A DNA stretch of 64,000 nucleotides, from the NCBI GenBank assembly GCA_016946835.1, contig JACVTC010000018.1, positions 1,025,501-1,089,500 on the forward strand. Reading direction: 5' to 3'. Below are positions 46,041 through 58,328 of the stretch, one piece after another. The translations under genes and the position numbers were made by a program. Source of the DNA: Neocallimastix lanati (nom. inval.). Lineage: Eukaryota > Neocallimastigomycota > Neocallimastigomycetes > Neocallimastigales > Neocallimastigaceae. Position 1 is the first letter of the stretch, and each line of letters opens with the position of its first letter. Below the pieces are notes generated by a model. That model saw only the letters and a program-made list of their open reading frames with translations. It was not told the DNA's origin and made no database searches.

Positions 46041-47440
46041 GTAGAAACATGTACATTTGATGAAGAAAATAATACCTTTTCCAATTGTAAGTATATTTAA
46101 AAAATGTTTTATAATAAACTTTTAAATAAATATACATCCAATTAGTTATATTTTTAATTTTTTTATAATAATAAGGATCTAATTTTTTTTTTTTTTATAT
46201 AATTATATTACATTATTTAATAAAATAAAATTTATTTAATAGGTGACAATAAAGCATACCATTTAGATGATGCAAAATGTGATGAAGGTACAGCATGTAC
46301 TTTTGGTTCTGTTGATTATTTGTTTAGTTGTGATGACGAAACTTATGAAGTATCCGATTCCAATTATTATTTTAAAGAGTTCAAAAGAACTCTACAAATA
46401 TACTGGAGATTCTGGAACTTACAGTGGATATCGTAGATATTCTTGGATTCTATGTCAGTGGTACGAGAATTGAAGGTGTTGAGGAGTCTCCAGATACCTA
46501 TGCTTCTTTGGTTCAATGTATTGATGAGGACATTTCAAACTGTGTATTTATCTTCTCTCCATTGGATGGTTACTACATAAACAAAGGCACCGATGCTACT
46601 GCCAAGGCAAATCAAATTATTAGTTGCAATAATGACAGTTATTCCATTGAAACTACTACACCTAGTACTAATACTTGTATTGCTTCCGGAAAACCTGTCT
46701 ATAATAGTGGGTTAAAAATATGTATAACTACTTCTGATGCAAATCCTGAAGCTATTCCGCATACTGGTAGTGACCTCTACAAAACCATTGAAGTTACTAA
46801 TACCAATGATTTCCCACATGTCATCAATTGTAAAACAGTCATTGTTAAAATGGAACCGATGATAGTGCCACCACTGAACTTGGATAAAACAGATACAGAT
46901 ATTATTACCACTATGAGTGCAGATAATCAAGGTGATCAACTTTACAAATGCACCAATAATGAATGTTCAAAAACTGCTGTGGAAGAAGCTGTTGATGGCT
47001 ATTATATTAATGCCGCTAATAAAAAGAACTTTATCATTTGTGATAGTTCCAGTTATGAGCTTGTCACACTGGAACTTGGTTTTATAAAACTGAAGATAAT
47101 AAATATGTTCAATGTACTGGAGTAGCAGATGGTTGTGAAGAAATTGTTGAAGTTGGAAGTTGTCGTAACAGTGGAACTTATGGTCTTCTAAATTCTCTGC
47201 TGAACTTTGTCTCTGTGGCTCTGAGGCTAATGTAAAGACTAGATTTTCCGAAGGTGCTTTTCTCTTGGAAAGTAGTGCGGAAACAGGTATTTTTTTCTCA
47301 GTTGTGAGTGACAAAAATAAAAAAGCCTTATTAAATATTACCTCCAATTCCATGACCATTGATGAAATAAAGGGTACTTATTGTGTTAATAAAGTCACTT
47401 AAGAAGTTACTTCTTCTTAAACTTGTGATACTGAAACAAT
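46041..47440 (+). pseudogene. Scaffoldin fragment, copy 2, with an intron
   Basis: Reads VETCTFDEENNTFSN up to a donor at 46087, then DNKAYHLDDAKC, CTFGSVDYLFSC and later DGYYINKGTDA, CIASGKPVYNSGLKICI, NDFPHVIN, KCTNNECSK, DGYYINAANKKNFIICD. These are the Cys-rich GYYIN-type repeats of a scaffoldin. Several frame changes and stops make it a relic. From about 46795 it parallels copy 1 (39422 on). It ends where copia-like sequence begins near 47445. Element B lies between the two copies. Confidence 0.75.
46087..46242 (+). other. GT-AG intron in scaffoldin fragment copy 2
   Basis: GTAAGTAT at 46087 and TTTAATAG ending 46242 enclose 156 bases of pure AT-rich sequence. Joining T and GT across it makes a Cys codon (SNC then DNKAY) and keeps the frame for about 60 further residues. 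Confidence 0.7.
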
Positions 47441-47444
47441 CCAA

Positions 47445-48560
47445 GAAAATTTCAACAGTATTATAAGCAACCAAAACAATAAAGTTAAAAGAAACCAAAC
47501 ACCTAACACTAATAATACTTTAATATGTAACAATCAAGTAATAAATAAAAATTTAAGAGAACCATTAGACCATGACGATATATACAACCTCGATGATCAA
47601 GAAGAATAGTTTAACTCTGCCGAAAATGAATTTGGCATCTTGAGAGACCTAAAAGTTTATGAACAAGTAAATAAAGATGAAGTCCCAGAAGAAGCTAATA
47701 TTATCAGATCCAGACTAATATTCAAGTACAAAAGAAACTCTAAAGGGGACATAGTCAAAAGAAAAACAAAGCTTGTAGCAAAAGGGTTCACACAGCAACA
47801 TGGAATAGACTATAAAAATACATTTGCACCCACCTTAAAACTAGATTTGATAAAAATATTTACTTATATAGCAACAAGAAATAATTTCCAAATAGAACAA
47901 ATAGATGTTAATGCTGCTTATCTAAACACTCATCTAAAGGAAGAAATATACATAGAGCCTCCAAAGGGACATCTCGATCACAAGAAATACATCTGGAAAC
48001 TCAAGAAAGCCATATATGGTTTAAAGCAAAGCCGAATGGAATGGAATAATGAATTAAATGGGCATCTACTGAATATTGGCTTCAAAAGATTGACTTGTGA
48101 ACCATGCATATACTTTACAACAGATAAACATAACAAGATTACATGCCTCATAGCTGTTTATGTGGACGATATACTACTTGCAGGTAACAAAGCAAAAGTA
48201 GATCAAATCAAAAATATGATAAAAAATAAATTCAAAATAAAAGAAATTGGTGTATCGACTTCCACAGCTGAGGCCGAATACTATAGTCTTAGCGAATGTA
48301 GCAATATACAATTGCCAGAATCAGTCATTAAACCCAAGATCAAAGAATATCGAAATCAAATATCATCTCGTATGAGACCTTATTAAGGAAAACAAAATAA
48401 ATTTAAAATATATTAATTCTAAAGAAAATCTAGCCGACGGATTTACAAAGTATCTTTGTAACTCCTTAAAGGACAAATTTAGAAATTCACTACTTAAAGA
48501 AATGAAAGATTATTGGAACAAATCTCACGTACCTTTACGGATAGTTAGATTTAGGGGGAG
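47445..48560 (+). mobile_element. Broken Ty1-copia fragment D (RT / RNase H end)
   Basis: Copia reverse transcriptase (KGFTQQHGIDYKNTFAPT, QIDVNAAYLN, YGLKQS, YVDDILLAG), a remnant of RNase H (STSTAEAEYYSLSEC) and the pol end (DGFTKYL). TTTAGGGGGAG at 48550 is the purine tract. A 3' LTR should start at about 48561 but its end cannot be fixed. No 5' half. Several breaks; a fossil older than A. Confidence 0.85.
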
Positions 48561-50207
48561 TATTAAAGGATAATATTAATGTTTCGAACATTATATCTAC
48601 CAATCATATTTTACATACAAACAAAATAAGAAAAGAAAATTACAAATAGTTCATAAAAATATAGTTATTTTTTATATAATAAAATAAAATGCTATATTAA
48701 TATTACATACTTTATAAGTGTACTTTTATAATTTTAGTCTTCAAAAATTTAAACAATTAATTAAATTTTAAAATTAGTTAATTTATTTAATTGTTTATTT
48801 AATTAAATTAAATAAATTATTTCCCAGTTTCTTCTTCTAGTATTTTTATAAGAAATATTTAAATAATAATACTTAGGATTAGAAAATAATTAAAAATTTA
48901 TTTTAAAATAAAAATATAAAAGCTTTTGTTTTTTTTTAATATAAAAAATTGAAAACTATTATTATATGAAAATTTTATAAATATAATTAAATAAAAATTT
49001 TTAAATGTATTTTATTCTTGTAATAAACTCGATTATTTTAAATATTACTACTACATTATGTAACAGATACATGGTGACATAACGCCTATTCAATGATTAT
49101 CTTTTGGTTACGTAACGTATCTGTAAACTGTTAGCAATAATAGCTAATCAAATAAAATCTTTACTTAATTTTGTACATTAAATTTTAATATATTTTTTTA
49201 GTTTATTTTATTATTAGTTATATAGTTATATATAATTTTATTAAATGATTAATAAATCATATTAAATTAAATTATTTAACAATCATTCATTTATTTATAT
49301 GTATAAATATAATTATACTTGTAACTGTAACGCACTAGCGTTATTATTAATGTAAATTGTAAATTGTAATATCAAATTATATAATATTAAATAAATAAAT
49401 GAAAATTAATTATTAAAAATAAATAGACATTTTAGTATAAGCCCAGTATCGGTAAACAAATAGAGTTAATTAGTGCTGCGCTATATTCCTTTAGTGTTAA
49501 TAAATAATTAATTATAAGTTAATATTAGTGTTTCATATAGCAACTTGAATAGAGAGGTATTAAGTTATCTTAGCCTTTGTGTTATTTATTATTTGTTATT
49601 TTAGATTATGTTAAACCCACCTTTTAAACATTATTAAAGTTAGAACCTTTGTTCAATGGTTAGTTACCTTGGTCATGAGGATGGCTTTATGGGTTCGACT
49701 TACAGCTCAAGCTATTTTGCAAAAAAAATTATTTTATTAATTATTGATAATATCTTCTTTAATATCTTCTTTCTATATAAGTTATAGAACGTTAAAGATT
49801 CTTTAGGTTTGTAATTCAATTGAAATGAATTAAGAAATTCTTATTTTAATAATTATTTTATACTTTATCAATAAGATTCATTTTTATTAATTAAAATCTA
49901 ATTTCTAGAAGCTTTTTATTATTAATTATTACTAATATATTTATAAATATATCTTTGAAATTATTACATTTTAAAACTGTTTTTCCGTTAAAATTATAAA
50001 TAGTACGAACTTCACGAATGAAAATATTTTTTCTTAGTGTTTTTATTAACTATTATCTACTAACTATAAACTATTTAATCAACTTACAAGTAATTTGAAA
50101 TATACATCGGTTAATTAATAAATATTATTTTAAAATTTTTATTTATTAATAAAACTTAATTTTATAGAACATATTTCAAATAATTTTCCTTTAACAAATT
50201 ACACAGA
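48561..50207. other. AT-rich spacer, probable LTR remnant at its start
   Basis: No gene. TATTAAAGGATAATATT at 48561 is LTR-start-like. ACAGATAC (49061) and GTATCTGT (49114 region) form an inverted pair. A tRNA-like stretch lies at 49643-49712. Confidence 0.45.
49643..49712 (+). other. Degenerate tRNA-like sequence (A and B box spacing)
   Basis: TGTTCAATGGTTAG at 49650 resembles a tRNA A box and GGTTCGACTTA at 49692 a B box; the 42-base spacing is that of a tRNA gene. Stems do not close properly and there is no matching acceptor, so it is not a working tRNA. It could be a tRNA relic or the head of a SINE. Confidence 0.3.
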
Positions 50208-50255
50208 CCTGTCGAGTTTAACCTCATTCTTTACTATTGTTAAAAATTCGACAGG
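50208..50255. repeat. GC-richer 48-nt inverted repeat
   Basis: CCTGTCGA at 50208-50215 pairs perfectly with TCGACAGG at 50248-50255. The inner GTTTAAC and GTTAAA extend the stem with a small bulge. Striking because the flanks are almost pure AT. Confidence 0.55.
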
Positions 50256-50359
50256 GAACTTTGTTATTTTTATTTTATATTTAAAGTTATTATATTTATT
50301 TTCTTCTAAGAACGCTAATGAAATTCAGCACATTTATTTTGTGTAATTTCGTCATATAA

Positions 50360-53300
50360 TTTAAAATAAAAAGTGTTTGTTTTTGGGATTGATAGATTGA
50401 TTTGTAGTATTGTATATGGCTGTTTTGTTATCAATGTTTATTATTAAGAAATTTTTATAATATTTTAATTCATGCAATAAATTTTCATACCATATGGTAT
50501 GCTTCGCACATTCACTGAGATTACAATATTCTGCTTCAGCCGTGGAGGTTAAGACACAATGTTAGAGTTTAGGAAACCAGCTAGTTGGCGAATCACCAAT
50601 TTTTATTACGAATCCTGAAGTGGATTTCCTAGTTACCTTATTGCCAGCGTAGTCAGCATCTGTATAAATTTTAATAATATTATTTTTAGAAAAATGTAAT
50701 CCATAATTAATAGTATATTTTAAATATTTAAAAATTTTAATAACACTTTCCCAATCTTCTACATTTGGGTCTTTAGATTTTCTAGATGCTTTGTTAACAG
50801 CAAATAAAATATCCGGGTGTGTACATATGGCCAGATATAAAAGATTGCCTATAGCACTTTGATAAATTGTTTTGTTGAACGGCTTATTTCTTAACTGTTC
50901 ATTTTCTATCAGTATCAAATTTTTATTCGGTTTATCTTCTTCTGATATGAATTTATTTAAAAATATCATTTATATATCTTTTCTGGTGTAATATATAACT
51001 GTCTTTGCATTTTTCAAATTTTATGCCAATTACAAAATCCACATCATCGATTTCTTTAATATTAAATTTATTCTTAATTATTCCTTTTGTCTTTTCTACT
51101 TCAGAGGGATTTCTGGCTATTAATATGTCATCTAAATAAACAGCTAATATACACTCAATATTATTATTCATATCAAATTTAACATATATACATGTATCAC
51201 TTTTCAATCTTGTAGAATTTATTTTTAATAACTCTTCATTTAATTATGTTCCATTCTTCACCTGCTTGCTTCAACCCATAAAGAGTCTTTTCTAATTTCC
51301 AAAAATACCTTTTACCGAATAAAGGATGCCCTTCTGGAATATGCATATAAATATTTTCATTTAACTTAGCCTTTAAATATGCCGAATTTATATCTATTTG
51401 TTTTATAATAAAGGTTTTCTGTACGGCTATTTCTGTGATAATTCTAATAGAGTCATGTTTAAGTGTAAGAGAAAAGGTGTCTTTAGAGTCTATGCCATAT
51501 ATTTGCATGAATCCTCTTGCCACAAGTCTTGCTTTTGGTTTTACAATATTACCATTAGAATCCCTTTTGTGTTTAAAGATCCATCTTGAAGATATGATAT
51601 TTACTCTTTCTGGTATCCTCTGAATGACTTTGTAAACCTTTATGTTTTTCATATTTTCAAATTTATTATTAACATTTCCAACCATTGATCCTTGTCCTTT
51701 AATTTAAATATATCTTTGTAATATAATGGCTCTTGTAATACAGTCTATTGTTTTTTAATTATGTTACTTTTTTATTACCTAAGTATTCAAATTTTCTTTT
51801 TCTTCCTTGAGTCTAATCGAATTTAGTGTTATAATTATCAGTATTAATATTATTAAAATTAATATTATTAATATTATTTATATTATTATTATTGTTATTA
51901 TTTTTGTTATAGGTATTATAATTATTATTAATATTATTATTATTATTATTTTAATATTTTTGAATGATATTTGGTAAGGAATCATATACGTTTTCTCTTC
52001 CTATTTTGTAATGTGGTAAAAAATTCGAAAATGAATTGCAATTTGAATTAAGATAGATATTTCCTGGGTCATTTTCAAAAAACTCAACAGAACGAGAAAA
52101 AATAATTTTATTATTTGTTATATCGAAGATTTTGTAACTGGAAGGGTTGTTAGTGTAACCTAAGAAGATACCCGGAAGTGCATTGTTATCAAATTTATTT
52201 CTGAAAATTTTTGGAACGTAAAGGAATGTCTTACATCCAAATACTTTAATATTATCATAGTCTACAGGTTTATTAAAGATAATTTCGATGGAATTTTATT
52301 GTTAATAGCAGAATGAGGAAGGCGATTATATTAATCCAATTTGAAACATTGTTATTATATAAATCATTGTTTTTAAAGTTCTGTTTTGGTATTTCGGCTG
52401 AATTGAGTTGGATATCATCTGGTAGTGTATAATCATTATTGAGTATGTTTTCAGAGTTAATGTAATTATTTTCAATATATTTATTATTGAATTTTTTATT
52501 TTTGCTATGCAATTTAGTCTTTTTGTTAGGATTCCATTTTGTTTTGTTATTCTTTCTTTTATTAATAGTCCGGAATTTATTTTTGTTGCGGTTATTAAAC
52601 TAACAGTCATAAGAATAATGTCCATATTTGTTACATGTGAAACATTTACTATTTTTTCTTTTATTGATTGAGAATTTTGCCTTATTAATATTTTTGGGCT
52701 TGTTAAAATTTTTGAAGTTTTTAGAATTTTTAATGTTTGTACTGAGAATATCATTTATGATTGGTTTTGATTGTTTAATTTCTTTGTTGTTTTAAAAAAT
52801 GATTTCAGGAATAACAACTTTAAAATATTTGCAGCATTTATTCCAATTGGATTTGTACCGGAAGACGTTTATAAACCTTAAATTTTCTGGTAAGGCTCTA
52901 TTTAGAATATCGGCTTTTATAGGATCAGCCATGTCTCCTTCAAGATTTTCTAGGTCGTTGATGGAGTTTTGGAGTATGACTATGAATGTATTTATATCAT
53001 AATTAATTGAATATTTCATATTGTCGATTTCTTCTTTTAAATCAATTTTTTGCTGTTCTTCACTTTTAGTATAAGATTTTCGAAGGAAAGAGGTTTTATT
53101 GTGACTTTGAATTATCCTTTTTGTGTTATTACCTTGACTATTGGTAATAATCCACTTGACTAAGATATCATTTTTGATATCTTGATTAGAAGTGTCCTTA
53201 GCATAAACCAAAGAATCATCGAATTTATTAGGAATATAGTCATCTATATTATCTTTAACATTGCGTTTTCTTAACAGTTTCACTTTCTCTATGCTAACAT

Positions 53301-54507
53301 ATATATAGGTTATTTATGCATAGTAGATAAATATACTTGTTCTCCATTCCATATAATTTTCAGGTGTTAACTCGATTACTCTATTGAAATTTTCAGAGTA
53401 ATTAAAAGTAATACCATTTGATATTTGAGAATGGTTATCATTAATGAGGATGACGTCACTTTCAATTTGGTTTTGGTTTTGGACTTGACTGTTATTTCTT
53501 CTTATTCCTCGGCTCATGATAAAAGTTAAAATATTTAAATTTTAAATTTTTTTTTATACGATTTAGGATTGAAAATATTTATTATTTAAGGTATTTATAT
53601 TAAATTAATTAGAAATAATTTATTATTGTTATTGTTTATTTATTTAATTATAATTACTTTTAATTATGTTTTAATCACGTTTGTGAATTTTATAGGATAT
53701 ATAGATAATAATTAATGATTTTTATATTTATAAATTTTATTTTTAGTAAATGAAATATTTAAAATATATTGCTAAATATTTTCAGCTCATATTAAATTTA
53801 TAATGTATAGTGTTTATAAATATAATTATTATAACAATAATCATGATTATATATATTATATATTTTATTTTTTATAATAATGCTTTATTATTGTCAAAAA
53901 TATCATGTTAAGAAACACCCAAATAAACTATAATAAACACAATAGTGATTATATATGGGTTAATAGTTTTTTGGAAAATATTTTGTCATAATATATTTAT
54001 ATAAGTATAAAGTATTCTTTATTCTCTTTTTTTTTAGTATAAGATGTATTTTTTATAAAATAATAATTCCATGATTTTTTATACTTTTTATTTTAAATAT
54101 TAATACAAGTAATTGGTCATTATTTATATTAAAGATAGATTAATTAAATTAATCATTATTTTGACAATTATTATAAAAGAATTAATTAGTATTATTAAAT
54201 AGAAATGTTTTATTAATTTAAATTAGATTAAGATATACTTAGCTTAATCATTACAAGATGAGAGTCAAATGAGACTCTTAATCTTTTAATAATATTATGA
54301 TAAAATATTTATTTTTATTAAAATTAATTATTCTGAATTTATTTTGATTCAAATAAATTCTTTTTATACATTTTCGTCATTACCTAATATGATATAAATA
54401 GATATTATTTATCATTTATACAGTTTATTTGTAATATATATATTAATTATTTATATTAAATATTCCTTCTGACAAATATTATTAATACTAGTGTTTATAT
54501 ATTAACA
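50360..54507 (-). mobile_element. Broken Ty1-copia retrotransposon C
   Basis: On the minus strand, 5' to 3': probable LTR 54507-54284 (begins TGTTAATATATAAAC); primer-binding site GATTAAGAGTCTC at 54283; ~740-nt leader; Gag from 53517 (ITFNYSENFNRVIELTPENY, closely like copia A); zinc-knuckle and protease/integrase traces 52750-51800; RT 51685-50960 (QIDINSAYLKAKL, YGLKQA, YLDDILIA); RNase H 50960-50360 (DADYAGNKVTRKSTSGF). Same lineage as copia A by Gag sequence and primer site. Many breaks, so a fossil. No 3' LTR could be found. Confidence 0.88.
54256..54283 (-). promoter_or_regulatory. Primer-binding site of copia C (tRNA-Lys CUU half)
   Basis: Minus strand GATTAAGAGTCTCATTTG directly inside the LTR end (ATTATTAAAA). 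The first 14 bases equal those in A and B and match the tRNA-Lys(CUU) anticodon arm complement; the D-arm part is less alike. Confidence 0.6.
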
Positions 54508-54837
54508 ATTCAAAATTATTTTTTCAAACAATTTAAACTAATTTTAACTATTTAAAACTACTCCGAAATTAATTTTAAAGTATTTTAAACAAAGTTAAAT
54601 AAAATAATTATATTAAATAAATTATTTAAATTAAATTTATTATTCAAAATTATTTAAAAATTAATTTTTCCTTTTGAATATTTTACATAAATTTATAATA
54701 GATTTCCACATAATTTATAAAACTTCATTAATATATTTAATATGATTAGATTTATTTTTAAAAAAAATTAAAATGTTATTCAAGATTTTATAAACAAATC
54801 CACCCATAAAAGGAAAAAGGATTTGATTCATCTCCTG

Positions 54838-55140
54838 CTAAAATGAGACAGGAGTAATAATGAGCCTGAAAAGTGTAGTTCTAAAACTATAATTACTATT
54901 AATAGTATTGAAAGTAGTAATATAAATACTTTCCGAATCCATGGGTATCTGGTGACACCCACTAAAAAGATCAAGTGTAGTGAAAATAGTAGTATCACCT
55001 AAGCTATCAAAGATTTCATCGATAAAGGGAATTGAATGTGCATCCTTGATAGTAACCTGGTTGATCTTTCGGTAATCCAATCAAAGCAGGAACTTTTTCA
55101 TTATGTTTTGGAACTAATACCAAAGAATCTATTAGGCTAA
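54838..55140 (-). mobile_element. Ty3-gypsy reverse transcriptase fragment
   Basis: Minus-strand translation gives DYRKINQVTIKDAHSIP, then TIFTTLDLFSGCHQIPM, the conserved RT blocks 2-3 of Ty3-gypsy elements, with a short upstream piece (LVLVPKHNEKVP) in another frame. Only about 300 bases; broken, with no other part of the element nearby. Confidence 0.85.
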
Positions 55141-55923
55141 TATGTCAAATTATATATCAAAAATTCAAAAATAATTAATTAAGAATATAATAATAGCACA
55201 ATAGCTTATAATAATTAATTTTATATTTAAATAAATTCTTATATTTAAAATATAATATATTTAATAATTTTTCTTTGAATTGTTTATAATAATATTTATT
55301 TAATAATAATAAGTATTGAATTGTATATATGCTATTATCGTAAAATAAACTTACATACAATATTTTACAAAGGATATTAAAGATAATGTAATCATTACCC
55401 TTTTATACATTATTAGGTGTTAATTAATAATATAAATAATAATGATACTAATAAAATATTAATTTTAAAAATAGTATATTTATAATAATATATATATATA
55501 ATTTAATTTTAGCTAATATAATAAAGATTTCCAAATAAATTATATATTTAGAAATATATAATTTAATTTAATATATTTAATTAATATATAATTAGGTTAA
55601 TGTAATATGAAATGTTGTATAGACATAGTTTACTAATCATATTAATAATGAATATAATATATAGTCTTTAATATGTAATTACTCTTGAAGCCTAGAGTTG
55701 TTCTTAAACAACTAAGTTAAAGTTTATTAAAAATAAAATTTAAGAAAATTAATAATTCTCTATATTTGTGGCTTATAATATTTTTAATTATATATTTTGT
55801 GCTATTATTATTCATTAATAAAAATTATTTAATTAATTGAAAATACTATAACTGAATTATTGAAATTGTGAAATCGAAATTTAATTCTGTTTTAATTTTA
55901 ACATAATATAACTTTATTTAGGT
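55141..55923. other. AT-rich spacer
   Basis: No gene. Near 55681-55740 CTTGAAGCCTAGAGTTG and ACAACTAAGTTAAAG stand out slightly but show no known motif. Confidence 0.4.
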
Positions 55924-56314
55924 AGTGTTGTGTTTCGACATAATTTATTTTTGATCATTTATTCGGGGAGTGTGCATTTCGAAAATTTTTATTACATAAA
56001 TTTGTATTTTGTTGTATGGCTTAAATATTTAATTTTGAGCCACTTAATTTTATTAAAATTTTAATGAATAATAATTAATTAATTAAATAAATAAAATTAC
56101 AATTCTCAAAAATTTTCACATAATCTTACGTGGGGCGTATATCTAATTGTATCATAATTTTGTGGCTTTTTTCTACAATATTTAAAAAGCCATATATTCA
56201 CAATATGGCATGAATAATAATATTGGTGATATTTTATGACGTAAATTTATAAGCCACTAATAATTTGGCGAAATTCAACTGGACGAAATTCAACTTTTGG
56301 CGAAATACAACACT
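55924..56314. repeat. MULE-family terminal region with its own inverted ends
   Basis: AGTGTTGTGTTTCG at 55924 is mirrored by CGAAATACAACACT ending 56314 (13 of 14). Inside are GTGCATTTCGAAAATTTTT (shared with the right end of the MULE interval) and three direct copies of (T)GGCGAAATTCAAC-like units at 56268-56312. It may be a small non-autonomous element or the left end of the MULE. Confidence 0.5.
55951..56017 (+). repeat. Left inverted repeat of the MULE interval
   Basis: GTGTGCATTTCGAAAATTTT, then TATTACATAAATTTGTATTT and TGTTGTATGGC, matches in reverse complement 59915-59979 at roughly four of five positions. Confidence 0.6.
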
Positions 56315-56761
56315 TCAATAAATAATAATTAGGTTAGATATTTCTATTTAACATTAAAAAATAAAATAAAAATAAGAAATAAGAAAACTTTTTTTTTAAA
56401 CATTGAAAAATAAAATAAAAATAAATAAACATTTTATTTTTTAATGCTTAAAAAAATAAAAAAAAAATAAGAAATAAGAAAACTTTTTTTTTCAAACATT
56501 AAAAAATAAAATAAAAATAAATAAAAATTTATTTTTAAGAATTAAAAAATAAAAAAATGAAATAAAAATAAAAAAAAATAAAAATAAAGAAATAAAATAG
56601 TAAATAAAAAATAATAAATAATTAATGATTAAATAATTATTTAAATAATTATATAATTAATTAAAAAAAGGTTTATTATTTTAAATATTAAAAAAAAAAA
56701 AGTTTCAAAGCATTTAAAAGTATATTTATTAAAATATTTTATTGAAAAATTTTAATTATCA

Positions 56762-58199
56762 ATGGAAGACAATATAGAAATTGAAATAAGTGAAACAAAT
56801 AGAGGAAATGAACAAATTATTATTAATAAAAAACACAAATTTAATTTTTCATTTCAAAGGAAAGATAAATCAAAAATTTATAGATGCACTGAATATAAAA
56901 TTTTAAATAAATGTAAATCTTTAATTATTTTAAATAATAAAAAGGAGGTTTCAAAATATGAAAGTTTACATAACCATCTCGAAATAGAAATTGATGTGTC
57001 TATATCAGTAGCAAAGCATAAAATTAAGGAAGAAATTAAGAAAAATTCAATTCCTATGGATATAAAACCTAAACATATATTTAATGCCGTTTCTCAAGAA
57101 ATGGGACTTATATGTCCCGAATATAGTACAATTAGATCCCAAATAATAAGAAATATAAATAAACAATTTTCTCCAAACATAAAAAGTTTTGATGATATTC
57201 CCATTGAATCAGAATATTATAAAACGAAAAGAAATGAAAATTTTATGATATTTAAAAATACTGATGTAATAATCTTTCAATCACCATTCCAAGCATATAT
57301 ATTTTCGAATTATCATAAAAATATATTTGCAGACGGTACATTTTATGAAGCACCGAAATTAAGTTATCGGTTATTTATAACAAGAACTTATGTTGGGGAA
57401 TTTAATATGTTTTACACTACTTCCATTTCTATATTAAAAAATAAAAAACAATCTACATATGAAACATTATTTAAAGAAATAAAAAAAAATGCAAATAAAT
57501 TTAGGAGTAATACATTAATTACTACAATTAATTTTCATTGTGATTTTGAACAAGGTATATCTAATGCCGCAAAAAAAATTTTACCCAATATAAATATTAA
57601 ATATTGTGTTTGGCATTAATAAAAGATCATTAGAAAAACAAAAAAATATATTATGTTATCATGAAGTGAAGAATAATAATGTTGTATATATTTATTATAA
57701 AGCTATTTCGAACTTACCGTTTATAAACCCTAACTATATATTTGATATTTATATTATAATAAAAAGAATTTGTCAAAAAAAAAAGTATAATAATTTTCTA
57801 CAATTTTTAGAATATTTTAATAAAAATTATTTACTTAAATATAATGTTAATAATTGGAATTATTATAAAAATATAGAGCATTTAACAAACAATGCATCAG
57901 AATCTTATAATAGCTACTTAAGTAATATATTTCCAAATAAACCTTTATTTTATAAATTAATATATATATTAAAAGAAGAAGAAAACTTATCTTATAATGA
58001 TTACCAAAGGAGAACTAAAGGAAATTGGAAAAAAAAGCAAAAAATATTTAGTGCAACTGATGAAATTAAAATTTTAATTGAAAATTACAAAAGTAAGGAA
58101 ATAAATTTATTTTATAATGGATGCAACAGAAATGAATTAGTTAAATTATGGAAAGATTGTTTAATTGATTTAAACGATATAAATATTAATTTAAAATAA
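56762..58199 (+). pseudogene. MULE transposase with FLYWCH zinc finger, one frameshift
   Basis: The first frame (56762-57619, 285 aa) has a FLYWCH-type zinc finger (KHKFNFSFQRKDK, YRCTEY, KCKS, HNHLE; residues about 20-80), a linker, then the MULE transposase domain: first Asp in IFADGTFYEAP, second Asp in NFHCDFEQGIS, followed by KYCVWH. The frame then meets TAATAA. The continuation is found in the next frame (INKRSLEKQKN, IEHLTNNASESYNSYLS, to 58199), so one frameshift just after the conserved C-x-W-H separates it. ATG 56762 follows an A-rich leader. Mutator-like DNA transposon enzyme; cut-and-paste. Copy 2 at 60484 is homologous. It lies between the inverted repeats at 55951 and 59915. Confidence 0.85.
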
Positions 58200-58328
58200 A
58201 TAATCTTAATTTAAAAAAATGCTAGAAAAATACAAATTTACTTATTTTAAATTTATACTTATAATCGTTTAAATAATAATTAAATAATCTTAATTTAAAA
58301 AAATGCTAGAAAAATACAAATTTACTTA
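58198..58328 (+). repeat. 47-bp direct repeat, offset 84
   Basis: AAATAATCTTAATTTAAAAA through TTTACTTA occurs at 58198-58244 and 58282-58328 without visible difference, right after the transposase stop. Confidence 0.8.

Noticed and set aside
55175-55360. 61-aa Tyr/Leu-rich minus-strand frame
   Set aside because: Composition matches AT-rich background; no relation to the neighbouring gypsy RT scrap.
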